DNA from: DASVSE01 sp036399715
Lineage (GTDB): Bacteria > Bacteroidota > Rhodothermia > Rhodothermales > Rubricoccaceae
Direction of reading: 5' to 3'
Assembly (NCBI GenBank): GCA_036399715.1
Contig: DASWMO010000187.1
Coordinates: 1 to 7,480, forward strand
Length of the DNA: 7,480 bases
Shown here: one piece after another, positions 1 through 6,232 of the stretch
Position numbering within the stretch: the first letter of the stretch is position 1
How the letters are laid out: each line of letters begins with the position of its first letter
Notes under the pieces: model-generated
Database searches by the model: none
What the model was told of the DNA's origin: nothing
The model's input: only the letters and a program-made list of their open reading frames with translations
Position numbers and translations under genes: made by a program

Positions 1-795
1 TTCTGCAACGGCGAGATCATCCCGTCGAACCCGGCGCTGAACACGGTCGTCGAGTTCGCGCACCGCGTGACGAGCGGCATCGCGCTCCCCCTCGTGTTCT
101 GGCTCGTCTGGCAGGCGTTCAGGCTCGCGCCGCGCGGCGCAGCGGTCCGCAAGGCTGCCGCGGCGGCCGGCGTGTTCATCGTGCTCGAAGCGGCCCTCGG
201 GGCCGGCCTCGTGCTGTTCAAGTACGTCGCGTACAACCCGAGCTACGCCCGCGCCGTCTGGATGGCCGGGCACCTCGTGAACACGCTGCTGCTGCTCGGC
301 GCGCTCACGCTCGTCGCGTGGTGGGCGTCGGGTGGAAGCGTGCCGCGGCGCCTGGCGCCGGGCCGAGCGCTCGCCGTCGGGGCGGCGCTGGTGGCAGTCC
401 TCGTGCTCGCAATGGGCGGCGCCGTGACGGCGCTCGGTGACACGCTGGTCGTCGGAGGCGGACTTGACCCAACTGTCCATCCGGTCGTTGCAACCCTTGT
501 CGGGCTGCGCCTCTTTCACCCGGCGATGGCGTTCGTCGCGCTCGGCGTCGTCGCTGCGTCGGTCTGGCAGAGCCGCGGGACGGCGGTCGTCGCACGCGGA
601 ACAACGGTCCTCGGGTTGTTCGTCGCGCAGATGGGGCTGGGCGCGCTCAACGTCGGGTTGAACGTGCCCGTCTGGATGCAGATCATCCACCTGCTGATGA
701 CCGACGTGGTCTGGATCGCGCTCGTGATCTGGGCGGCCGAGGCGCTCGCGGCGGGCCCGGCCCGGAGCACGCAGGCACTTCGAGCTGCGGTCTAG
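1..795 (+). CDS. ctaA: Heme A synthase (COX15/CtaA family), 5' end cut by window
   Basis: This integral membrane enzyme oxidises the C8 methyl of heme O to a formyl group, giving heme A for aa3-type cytochrome oxidase. Frame 1 is open from base 1, so the start lies upstream; 264 residues are visible. The first residues read FCNGEIIP, matching the end of the extracytoplasmic loop; Cys2 fits the second cysteine of the CtaA redox pair. The E-x-x-H motif follows (E18, H21 in EFAHR). Further heme-ligand candidates are H91 (GHLVNT), H173 (FHPAM) and H230 (IIHLL), giving the family's four-histidine pattern. I see about seven hydrophobic segments, near 23-40, 51-73, 90-108, 123-146, 172-189, 203-221 and 225-249; an eighth would lie upstream. 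The stop is TAG, and the NRDE-family gene begins 4 nt later, so the two are probably co-transcribed. ctaB lies downstream on the same strand. An alternative family is unlikely given the motif set. Confidence 0.93.
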   Translation, partial: FCNGEIIPSNPALNTVVEFAHRVTSGIALPLVFWLVWQAFRLAPRGAAVRKAAAAAGVFIVLEAALGAGLVLFKYVAYNPSYARAVWMAGHLVNTLLLLGALTLVAWWASGGSVPRRLAPGRALAVGAALVAVLVLAMGGAVTALGDTLVVGGGLDPTVHPVVATLVGLRLFHPAMAFVALGVVAASVWQSRGTAVVARGTTVLGLFVAQMGLGALNVGLNVPVWMQIIHLLMTDVVWIALVIWAAEALAAGPARSTQALRAAV

Positions 796-799
796 TCCG

Positions 800-1585
800 G
801 TGTGCGTCCTGTTTGCCGCGATCGGCGTGCATCCCGGCCATGCGCTCGTGCTCGCCGGCAACCGCGACGAGGCGCACGCGCGCCCGACAGCGCCACTCGC
901 TCGGTGGCCCGACGCGCCGGGCGTCGTCGCCGGCCGCGACCTGACGGCCGGCGGCACGTGGCTCGGTGTGACCGATACCGGCCGTTGGGCGACCGTCACG
1001 AACGTCCGCGACCCAGCCGCCGTGCGGACCGACGCCCGCTCGCGGGGCGCACTCGTCGCCGACTTCCTTCGCGGCACGGACACGCCCGCGGCCTACGCGC
1101 GTCTTGTTCAGGCGGCGCACGGCACGTACAACGGGTTCAATCTGCTCGTCGGCATAGGGGCCGAGGCGTGGTTCGCATCGTCGCGCCGGCCCGCGGCCGA
1201 GCGTCTCGCGCCAGGCGTCTACGGCCTCTCAAACGACACGCTCGACACCCCGTGGCCCAAGCTCACGCGTGGCCGCGATGCATTCGCCGCGGCGCTCAGG
1301 GCCGGCCCGACTGATCCCGTCGACCTGCTCGCATTCCTCCACGACGAGACGCCCGCGCCCGACGCGGACCTGCCCGAGACGGGCGTTGGAATTGGCCTCG
1401 AACGCGTGCTCTCCCCGCTGTTCATCCGCGGCGCGCGCTACGGCACGCGCGCCTCGACGGCGCTGATGATCTCCGACACCGGCGCGATCCAAATCGCCGA
1501 GCAGACGTGGGGCCCGGACGGGGCGCGCGGCCCATCCGCGGACCTGCGCCTCGGGCCGGTTTTCAGTATCGGATCCGGAAGTTGA
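800..1585 (+). CDS. NRDE family (TANGO2-like) protein
   Basis: This 261-residue protein matches the NRDE/TANGO2 family over its whole length. The GTG start puts Cys at position 2, as is usual for the family (MC start), and it sits 4 nt after the ctaA stop. Visible motifs are the name-giving NRDE at 21-24, AGRDLTAGGTWLG at 44-56, TN at 67-68, YNGFNLLVG at 110-118, GLSND at 142-146, a WPK at 152-154 and YGTRAST at 214-220. There is no signal peptide or membrane segment, so it is probably cytoplasmic. The biochemical function of bacterial members is not settled. Eukaryotic homologues (TANGO2, HRG-9) have been proposed to mobilise heme, which makes the tight coupling to heme A synthase notable; a heme role here is inference. 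The last 23 bp overlap the 3' end of the opposite-strand lipoprotein gene. Confidence 0.92.
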   Translation: MCVLFAAIGVHPGHALVLAGNRDEAHARPTAPLARWPDAPGVVAGRDLTAGGTWLGVTDTGRWATVTNVRDPAAVRTDARSRGALVADFLRGTDTPAAYARLVQAAHGTYNGFNLLVGIGAEAWFASSRRPAAERLAPGVYGLSNDTLDTPWPKLTRGRDAFAAALRAGPTDPVDLLAFLHDETPAPDADLPETGVGIGLERVLSPLFIRGARYGTRASTALMISDTGAIQIAEQTWGPDGARGPSADLRLGPVFSIGSGS

Positions 1586-2375
1586 TCGGGATCGCCATCC
1601 GGACCTTGACGGCCCGTCCGTCCTGCGTGCCGGGCGTGAGGCGAGCCTCGCGGACGGCGCGCAGTGCTTCGGCGTCGAGGTCCGGCCTCAAGCTCACCGT
1701 CAGTTCCGCGCACGTCACGGCGCCCGTCTCGTCGACGACGAAGCGGGCGAACGTAAGGCCCTGAACACCGTCGCGGCGCGCGGTGTCGGGGTAGCGAACC
1801 GACCGCGAGAACCCGTCGAGGCCACCGACCAGTTCGGGCGGCGTCTCGGCCACCGTCGTGTCGCGCGGCAGGTCTGGGCGCGGTGGCGCGCCTGTTTCGG
1901 CGTGCCACGCATCGAGGGTCGAGCACGCCGGCTGCCCGGGCTCGGTTATCGGGACGACGAACACGGGCACGTTTCGGTGGAACAGAGCACCTGCCGGGAG
2001 CACGGCCAGGCTCCGGTTGGTGGACGCGCCCGAGTAGACCGCCTCGACTGTCCCGCGCACGGTCCCGTCGCCGCCGTCCACGACCCGCACGACGGCGCGG
2101 TTGGACTGGCCGGGGCACGGATCGTCGAGCGCGAGCGCCGCGGTGCCGCTCGCGTCGCGCCCGCGGCGAACGGTGAGGCACTCCCGCGTCTGCAACTCGG
2201 CGACGAGCGAGTCGAGCACGGCCTCGACCGAGCCACGCGCGACGAAGGACGCCTGGGAGTGGTTGTCGTAGACCTCCTCTGGAGATTGGACGGCAGGCGC
2301 CACGAGGTGGCGCGGTCCGCAGGCGGCGAGCACGAGCGTGCAAAGAACGATTCCGACGAGACGAACGGTGGTCAT
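1563..2375 (-). CDS. Lipoprotein with TonB C-terminal domain
   Basis: This 270-residue protein starts with a lipoprotein signal: a short charged start (MTTVR), a hydrophobic stretch and a lipobox LAAC with Cys19, so it should be lipid-anchored after cleavage. Residues 20-178 match no domain I recognise and contain C66, C87 and C151. Residues about 179-268 form a TonB C-terminal domain of the Bacteroidota style: PPELVGG, then RYPDTARRDGVQG, FVVDETGAV, a LDAEALRAV helix, and a final VKVRMAIPINFRI strand. Unlike classical TonB there is no retained N-terminal transmembrane helix for ExbB/ExbD contact and no proline-rich spacer, so energy transduction is doubtful; a structural or receptor-contact role is inference. 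The ATG start is chosen because it gives the lipoprotein signal and overlaps the upstream gene's TGA as ATGA. The open frame extending further upstream is a shadow of that gene. It is the last gene of the glmM operon and its 3' end overlaps the NRDE gene. Confidence 0.88.
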   Translation of the reverse strand: MTTVRLVGIVLCTLVLAACGPRHLVAPAVQSPEEVYDNHSQASFVARGSVEAVLDSLVAELQTRECLTVRRGRDASGTAALALDDPCPGQSNRAVVRVVDGGDGTVRGTVEAVYSGASTNRSLAVLPAGALFHRNVPVFVVPITEPGQPACSTLDAWHAETGAPPRPDLPRDTTVAETPPELVGGLDGFSRSVRYPDTARRDGVQGLTFARFVVDETGAVTCAELTVSLRPDLDAEALRAVREARLTPGTQDGRAVKVRMAIPINFRIRY

Positions 2376-2809
2376 TGGGGTGCGTAGAACGCGACGAGGA
2401 TGCCGATGAGGACAGCGACGACGCCGACGAGCCGCGACGCCGCTCCGAACGCCACGACGCGCCGGAGCGCGTCGACGATGCGCGCCTCGTCCGGGCTCGC
2501 CGCGACGCGCTCCCGCGTGCGCCGCATCGCCGTGATCTGCCGCCGGATGCCCACCCCGACACCGGCCGTCGCTGCGGCGACGAGGCCCGCCGTGTGGTCG
2601 GGCGCGAGCCAGGTCGCGAGCGCGAGGGCGAGCGCACCCGTCCCGAGCCCGACGAGCGCCTCGGCGACCGAGATGAGGATCTGCCGGCCGCGGCCGGGAT
2701 CGAGGCGCAGGATGCGGTTCGTGATGTCCCACCCGGCCGCAGGGGCGGCAATCGCCCCCGCGAGGAAGACCGCGACGGCGAGTCCGGCGCTGACGAGCGC
2801 GGCGCTCAT
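2372..2809 (-). CDS. Small membrane protein of unknown function
   Basis: I do not recognise the family of this 145-residue protein. It has hydrophobic segments near residues 4-24, 44-69, 72-88 and 117-141, separated by a charged stretch at 89-116 (RRQITAMRRTRERV) that is probably cytoplasmic and helical. This suggests a three- or four-pass inner-membrane protein. The start and stop are fixed by the operon: its ATG overlaps the TGA of glmM as ATGA, and its own TGA overlaps the ATG of the lipoprotein gene in the same way, so translation of all three genes is probably coupled. The frame stays open far upstream through glmM, but that part is arginine- and proline-rich shadow sequence. No catalytic motif is visible. 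Position between an aminosugar enzyme and an envelope lipoprotein hints at an envelope role, but this is context only. Confidence 0.82.
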   Translation of the reverse strand: MSAALVSAGLAVAVFLAGAIAAPAAGWDITNRILRLDPGRGRQILISVAEALVGLGTGALALALATWLAPDHTAGLVAAATAGVGVGIRRQITAMRRTRERVAASPDEARIVDALRRVVAFGAASRLVGVVAVLIGILVAFYAPQ

Positions 2810-4215
2810 CGCGCCGGCCCGGTCAGCGTTCCTGCGAGCAGGTCCGCTTCGGCCTGAGCGGCGAGCACCTCGGCGGCCTCTTCCGTCGCGGCCTCGGTGT
2901 AGACCCGCAGAATCGGCTCGGTGTTGGACGCACGGACGTGCGCCCACCCGGCGTCCGTGTCCACTTTGACGCCGTCGATGGTCGAGACGCGCGCGCCGGG
3001 GTGGCCAGATGCGGTCCAGGCGTACGCGGCGAGCAGGGCGCGCGCGTCCATGCCGGGCGTCAGCACGATCTTGTGCTTGGCGATGGCATACGCTGGCAAC
3101 GTCGCGCGGAGGCCGCTCAGCGACAGGCCCGTCTCGGCGAGGTGCTGGAGCACGATCGCGACCCCGACGAGCCCATCGCGCCCGTAGTGCAGGCCGGGCA
3201 CGATGACGCCCCCGTTGCCCTCGCCCCCGATGACGGCCCCGACGCGCTGCATCGCCCGGACGACGTGGATCTCCCCGACGGCCGACCGCTCGACGGTCTG
3301 CCCGTAGCGCGCGGCCACATCCTCTATGGCCCGGCTCGATGAGAGGTTGGTCGCGACCGGCCCGGGCGTCTTGCCGAGAATGAAGTCGGCCGCGACGACC
3401 TGTGTGAGTTCCTCGCCAAGAAAGCGCCCGCCGTCCTCGACGAACGCCAGCCGGTCGACGTCGGGGTCGACCACGATGCCCAGGTCCGCGCCGGTCTCGC
3501 GGACGCGAGCGGTGATCTGGCCGAGGTTCGCCGGAAGCGGTTCGGGGTCGTGTGCAAAGTGCCCCGTCACGTCGGCGTTGAGCACCTCGACGTCGGTCAC
3601 GCCGAGGGCGGCGAGCATCGCCGGGATAGCGAAGGCGCCGACCGAGTTCACGGCGTCCACGACGACGCGGAAGCCACGCGCGCGAATGGTCGCCGGGTCG
3701 ACGAACGGGAGCGCGAGAACCGCGTCGATATGGTACGGGAGGAGGTCGTCGGTGGTGTACGTGCCGAGCGCCTCGAAGCCGACCGTCTGGCCCGCCACGC
3801 CGGGCGAGCCGGGGCCGTCGGCGAGCACGAGCACCTCGGCGCCTTCGTCGGGCCCGAGGAACTCGCCGCGGCGGTCGAGCAGCTTTAGCGCGTTCCACTG
3901 CGCCGGGTTGTGGCTCGCCGAGAGGATCACCGCCCCGTCGGCCCGGTGCTTGAGCACGCCCATCGCGACCGTCGGCGTCGTCGCGAGGCCGCCGTCGACC
4001 ACGTCGCAGCCGGCGGCCTGGAGCGTCGCGGTCACGATCCGCGCGCACACGTCGCCCGTCACCCGCCCGTCGCGGCCGACGACGACCCGGGGGCGCGCCT
4101 CGGTCTGGCGCGAGAGCCACGCCCCGAAGGCCGCGGCGTAGCGGACGAGGACGGCCGGGTCGAGACCGTCGCCGAAGACACCCCGGATGCCGGAGACGGT
4201 TGCGAGAAGAGGCAT
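2806..4215 (-). CDS. glmM: Phosphoglucosamine mutase (GlmM-type phosphohexomutase)
   Basis: This 469-residue alpha-D-phosphohexomutase most likely interconverts glucosamine-6-phosphate and glucosamine-1-phosphate, the step before UDP-GlcNAc for peptidoglycan and lipopolysaccharide. The four family motifs appear in order. The catalytic loop is SASHNP at 99-104, with S101 as the phosphoserine. The metal loop is DPDVDR at 250-255 with D250, D252 and D254. The sugar-specificity loop is GEGNGG at 331-336. The phosphate-binding loop is RASNTEP at 428-434. The N-terminal SGIRGVFG (8-15) is also typical, and the length is normal. DPDVDR with GEGNGG is the form I associate with Bacteroidota and archaeal GlmM-like enzymes rather than E. 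coli GlmM; phosphomannomutase activity cannot be excluded from sequence alone. It is the first gene of a three-gene operon, transcribed away from ctaB, and its TGA overlaps the next ATG. No Shine-Dalgarno sequence precedes the ATG. Confidence 0.9.
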   Translation of the reverse strand: MPLLATVSGIRGVFGDGLDPAVLVRYAAAFGAWLSRQTEARPRVVVGRDGRVTGDVCARIVTATLQAAGCDVVDGGLATTPTVAMGVLKHRADGAVILSASHNPAQWNALKLLDRRGEFLGPDEGAEVLVLADGPGSPGVAGQTVGFEALGTYTTDDLLPYHIDAVLALPFVDPATIRARGFRVVVDAVNSVGAFAIPAMLAALGVTDVEVLNADVTGHFAHDPEPLPANLGQITARVRETGADLGIVVDPDVDRLAFVEDGGRFLGEELTQVVAADFILGKTPGPVATNLSSSRAIEDVAARYGQTVERSAVGEIHVVRAMQRVGAVIGGEGNGGVIVPGLHYGRDGLVGVAIVLQHLAETGLSLSGLRATLPAYAIAKHKIVLTPGMDARALLAAYAWTASGHPGARVSTIDGVKVDTDAGWAHVRASNTEPILRVYTEAATEEAAEVLAAQAEADLLAGTLTGPAR

Positions 4216-4381
4216 GGGCGGAGCGGGCGGATAGGAGCGGGGAATATCCCTCCGCCGCAGTAGGTCGCCGCCGCGTTCGCCCGAGACCCGCGCGCGGGCC
4301 CGGCGCCCTGTCTTTCCGTTGCATATTGACGGAACGGAGTGCCGGTTGAGCGTTCATTTCCTCCTCTGCTCCGCCCCCCCG
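4216..4381. promoter_or_regulatory. Divergent intergenic region between glmM and ctaB
   Basis: This 166-bp gap must hold the promoters of the glmM operon (leftward) and of ctaB (rightward). Two A/T islands stand out in otherwise very GC-rich sequence: GGAATATCC at 4241-4249 and TTGCATATTGACG at 4319-4331. The second contains TTGACG (4326-4331), a possible -35 for ctaB, but no convincing -10 follows at normal spacing. A perfect 12-bp palindrome, CCCGCGCGCGGG, lies at 4287-4298; it could be an operator or a chance result of base composition. The stretch just before the ctaB ATG is pyrimidine-rich and has no Shine-Dalgarno sequence. Promoter positions are not resolved. Confidence 0.4.
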
Positions 4382-5311
4382 ATGAGGACCCTCGCCGCGA
4401 CCGCCGTCCCGTCTCCCTCCGCCGAGGCCACGACCGACACGGACGCGCTGCGGACGGCACTCGCCGATTTCAAGGAGCTTCTCAAACCGGGCATCACGAC
4501 GTTTGTCGTCGTGATGGCCGCCGCGGGCTACGTGCTCGCCGCAGAAGGTCCGATCGACTGGTTCGTGCTGTTCGGGCTGATGCTCGGAACTGGCCTCTCG
4601 GCCGGAGGGGGCGCCGCGCTGAACCACGCGCTCGAACGCGATCACGACGCGCGTATGGCACGCACTTCAGCGCGGCCGATCCCCGCTGGCCGCGTCTCCG
4701 CCCTCGTCGCGACGGTGTACGGCCTCGCCTGCGCCGCGCTCGGGGCAGCCGTCCTGTTCGAGACGACCAATCCGGTCACGACGGGCCTCGCGGTGCTGAC
4801 GGTCTTGCTGTACGTCGCCGTCTACACGCCTCTGAAGCGCGTGTCGGTGTGGAACACGCTCGTCGGGGCCGTCCCGGGCGCACTCCCTGCCCTCGGCGGG
4901 GCCGCAGCCGCGACGGGACGGGCCGACGCAACAGGCTGGGCGCTGTTCGCGGTCCTTTTCCTGTGGCAGCTTCCGCACTTTTTCGCCCTCGCGTGGATGT
5001 ACCGCGAGGACTACCGCCAGGCCGGCTACCGCATGCTCCCGACGGCCCGCGGCGGTGAGCGGACGCTCGCGTGGATCGTTCTCGGTTCGTCGCTCCTGCT
5101 GCTCGTCGCGGGCGTCGTTCCGGCTGCCCTCGGCAAGGCAGGACCGCTGTACCTCGCCGGCATGGGCGTGCTCGGGGTCGCGTTCACGCTGCCCGCCTTC
5201 TCGTTCTTCTCGGAGCCGGACGACCGGCGCGCGCGGCGCCTGCTGCTGGCCTCGATCGCCTACGTGCCGGCCTTCTTCGCGCTCGTGGTCGTCGATTTCC
5301 TGCTCCGGTGA
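4382..5311 (+). CDS. ctaB: Protoheme IX farnesyltransferase (heme O synthase)
   Basis: This 309-residue UbiA-superfamily membrane prenyltransferase transfers the farnesyl group from farnesyl diphosphate to the heme B vinyl group, giving heme O, the substrate of CtaA. The first polyprenyl-diphosphate/Mg motif is at 81-99: N81, D87 and D89 (NHALERDHD), followed by RTSARP at 94-99. The loop motif YTPLKR at 148-153 leads into NTLVGAVPGALP (158-169). The third motif FLWQLPHFFALAW lies at 193-205, followed by YREDYRQAGYRMLP. Several hydrophobic segments fill the remainder, as expected for the family. The ATG at 4382 gives a normal soluble N-terminal segment of about 35 residues. An in-frame TTG at 4319 would add 21 residues but falls in the likely promoter, so I reject it. 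yqaA-like follows after 43 nt. ctaA is encoded about 3.6 kb upstream on the same strand. Confidence 0.95.
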   Translation: MRTLAATAVPSPSAEATTDTDALRTALADFKELLKPGITTFVVVMAAAGYVLAAEGPIDWFVLFGLMLGTGLSAGGGAALNHALERDHDARMARTSARPIPAGRVSALVATVYGLACAALGAAVLFETTNPVTTGLAVLTVLLYVAVYTPLKRVSVWNTLVGAVPGALPALGGAAAATGRADATGWALFAVLFLWQLPHFFALAWMYREDYRQAGYRMLPTARGGERTLAWIVLGSSLLLLVAGVVPAALGKAGPLYLAGMGVLGVAFTLPAFSFFSEPDDRRARRLLLASIAYVPAFFALVVVDFLLR

Positions 5312-5354
5312 CGGTCGGCGGGGCTGCTGTCCGAGTTGGGGCGCCCGATCGCCG

Positions 5355-5786
5355 GTGACCGACTGGGCCGGCCCATCCCTGTTCGCCGCGGCGTTCGCCG
5401 GCGCGACGCTGCTGCCACTCTCTTCCGAGGCCGCCTTTGCGGGCGCGCTCGCGGCCGGGATGCCGGCCGGTCCAGCGCTCGCGTGGGCGACGGCCGGCAA
5501 CACGCTCGGGTGCGCGTTCAACGTCGCCCTCGGACGGTGGGCGCGCGTACGGGCCGAGCCGCGGCTGCGGGCGTCGCGTGGCGGCCGGCGCGCGCTCGGT
5601 GCCGTCGAGCGCTGGGGCGGGTGGTCGCTCGGGCTGTCGTGGCTGCCTATCGTGGGCGACCCGATCACGGTCGCGGCCGGCGTGGCGCGGGTGCCGCTCG
5701 GCATCGTCGCCGTCGTCGTGCCCCTCCTGCGGTGGGCGCGCTATGCCGCGATCGCGTGGTCCATGGGCGCCCTCGGTGGGGCATAA
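5355..5786 (+). CDS. YqaA-like small membrane protein (DedA/VTT-related)
   Basis: This 143-residue protein resembles E. coli YqaA along its length. The matching features are the N-terminal F-x-x-ATLLPLSSE (14-25), GNTLGCAFNVALGR (48-61), the WGGWSLGLSWLPIVGDP segment (87-103) with the conserved W-x-P-x-x-GD core, and RWARYAAIAW near the C-terminus (126-135). The YqaA group is related to the DedA/SNARE-associated (VTT) membrane proteins, some of which are lipid scramblases or flippases; what this short form does is not established. The GTG at 5355 is chosen because it keeps the conserved N-terminal helix, which the in-frame ATG at 5460 would remove. It lies 43 nt after ctaB on the same strand and is probably co-transcribed, though I know of no functional tie to heme A synthesis. 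Confidence 0.82.
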   Translation: MTDWAGPSLFAAAFAGATLLPLSSEAAFAGALAAGMPAGPALAWATAGNTLGCAFNVALGRWARVRAEPRLRASRGGRRALGAVERWGGWSLGLSWLPIVGDPITVAAGVARVPLGIVAVVVPLLRWARYAAIAWSMGALGGA

Positions 5787-5900
5787 GTCGGAACGCCGCG
5801 TTTCGGACTCACCCGTTCGACCCTGTCCGGGGCGCGATTCGAGGCTGATTCGCGTCGGCACGCAGTTTGAGACAGGCGTGGAATCCCTGCCCTCGAACTC
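5787..5900. other. Intergenic spacer between yqaA-like and BON genes
   Basis: This 114-bp gap holds a possible hairpin: GGCGCGA at 5831-5837 can pair with TCGCGTC at 5850-5856 (seven pairs, one of them G-T) around a 12-nt loop. No T-tract follows directly, so it is a weak terminator candidate at best. The sequence TTGAGA at 5867-5872 could be a -35 element for the BON gene, but I see no matching -10. I see no coding potential here. Confidence 0.25.
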
Positions 5901-6197
5901 GTGTCTGCGACTGCCCAGGTGCTCGGCTTCGGCCTGCCCGCTCCCGTTCGCGCGCTCCTCGGCGCCGTCCAGCACCGCCGAACGCTCACGGCCGGCGACC
6001 GCTCGCTCGCGCGGCGCGTCCATTCAGCCCTCGGCAACAGCCCGACACGTGGCCTGTCGCTCTACGTCAACAACGGCGCCGTGTCGGTCTACGGATCCGT
6101 CGCGGACGACGCCGCCCGCGAGGGCGTCCTCGCCGTCCTCGCCGCGCAGCCCGGCGTGCGGCGCATCGTGGACCACCTCACCCTCGCCGACGCCTGA
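5901..6197 (+). CDS. Small BON-domain protein
   Basis: This 98-residue protein is mostly one BON domain (about residues 33-95). It follows the family pattern: a charged helix (GDRSLARRVHSAL), a strand, an NNGAVSVYGSV turn with the conserved Gly at 66, a second helix (DDAAREGVLAVLAA) and a closing GVRRIVDHLTL strand. BON domains bind phospholipid membranes or act as a structural module, often in secreted or lipid-anchored proteins such as OsmY. Here there is no signal peptide or lipobox, and the N-terminal 30 residues are only moderately hydrophobic, so export is doubtful. The GTG at 5901 is the first standard start after an in-frame TGA at 5868-5870. The DinB-like gene follows 35 nt downstream on the same strand. 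Confidence 0.8.
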   Translation: MSATAQVLGFGLPAPVRALLGAVQHRRTLTAGDRSLARRVHSALGNSPTRGLSLYVNNGAVSVYGSVADDAAREGVLAVLAAQPGVRRIVDHLTLADA

Positions 6198-6232
6198 GTG
6201 CGACCTTGGCCGAGCCCCACTTCCGCTCGCCC

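Noticed and set aside
2376..2732. A 119-residue N-terminal extension of the TonB-domain lipoprotein.
   Set aside because: It is the arginine-rich shadow of the membrane protein gene, and the internal ATG at 2375 gives a clean lipoprotein signal plus an ATGA overlap.
1438..2751. A 437-codon - strand frame across the lipoprotein and membrane protein genes.
   Set aside because: The translation is dominated by Arg, Ser and Pro and has no recognisable domain; the real genes use the other frames.
4319..4381. A TTG-started 21-residue extension of CtaB.
   Set aside because: TTG is a weak start, the added residues do not look like the family, and the site overlaps the likely promoter.
2372..4645. 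A 757-codon open frame on the - strand covering glmM in another frame, including a GAGGAGG-like ribosome site just before an ATG at 4355-4357.
   Set aside because: Its product is low-complexity, rich in arginine, proline and glycine, typical of shadow frames in GC-rich DNA, while glmM in the overlapping frame has all four family motifs. Only the last 145 codons, from 2809, are a real gene. The good ribosome site is the complement of a pyrimidine-rich leader before ctaB; the inspected starts of the real genes have no such site.
5055..5354. A longer N-terminus for the YqaA-like protein, overlapping ctaB.
   Set aside because: The extra residues are a shadow of ctaB, and homology begins right after the GTG at 5355.
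4667..5704. A 345-codon - strand frame opposite ctaB and the yqaA-like gene.
   Set aside because: It has antisense-shadow composition, while both + strand genes have clear family motifs.
5831..5856. A hairpin between the yqaA-like and BON genes as an intrinsic terminator.
   Set aside because: The stem is short, includes a G-T pair and lacks a following T-tract, so I mention it only as a weak candidate.
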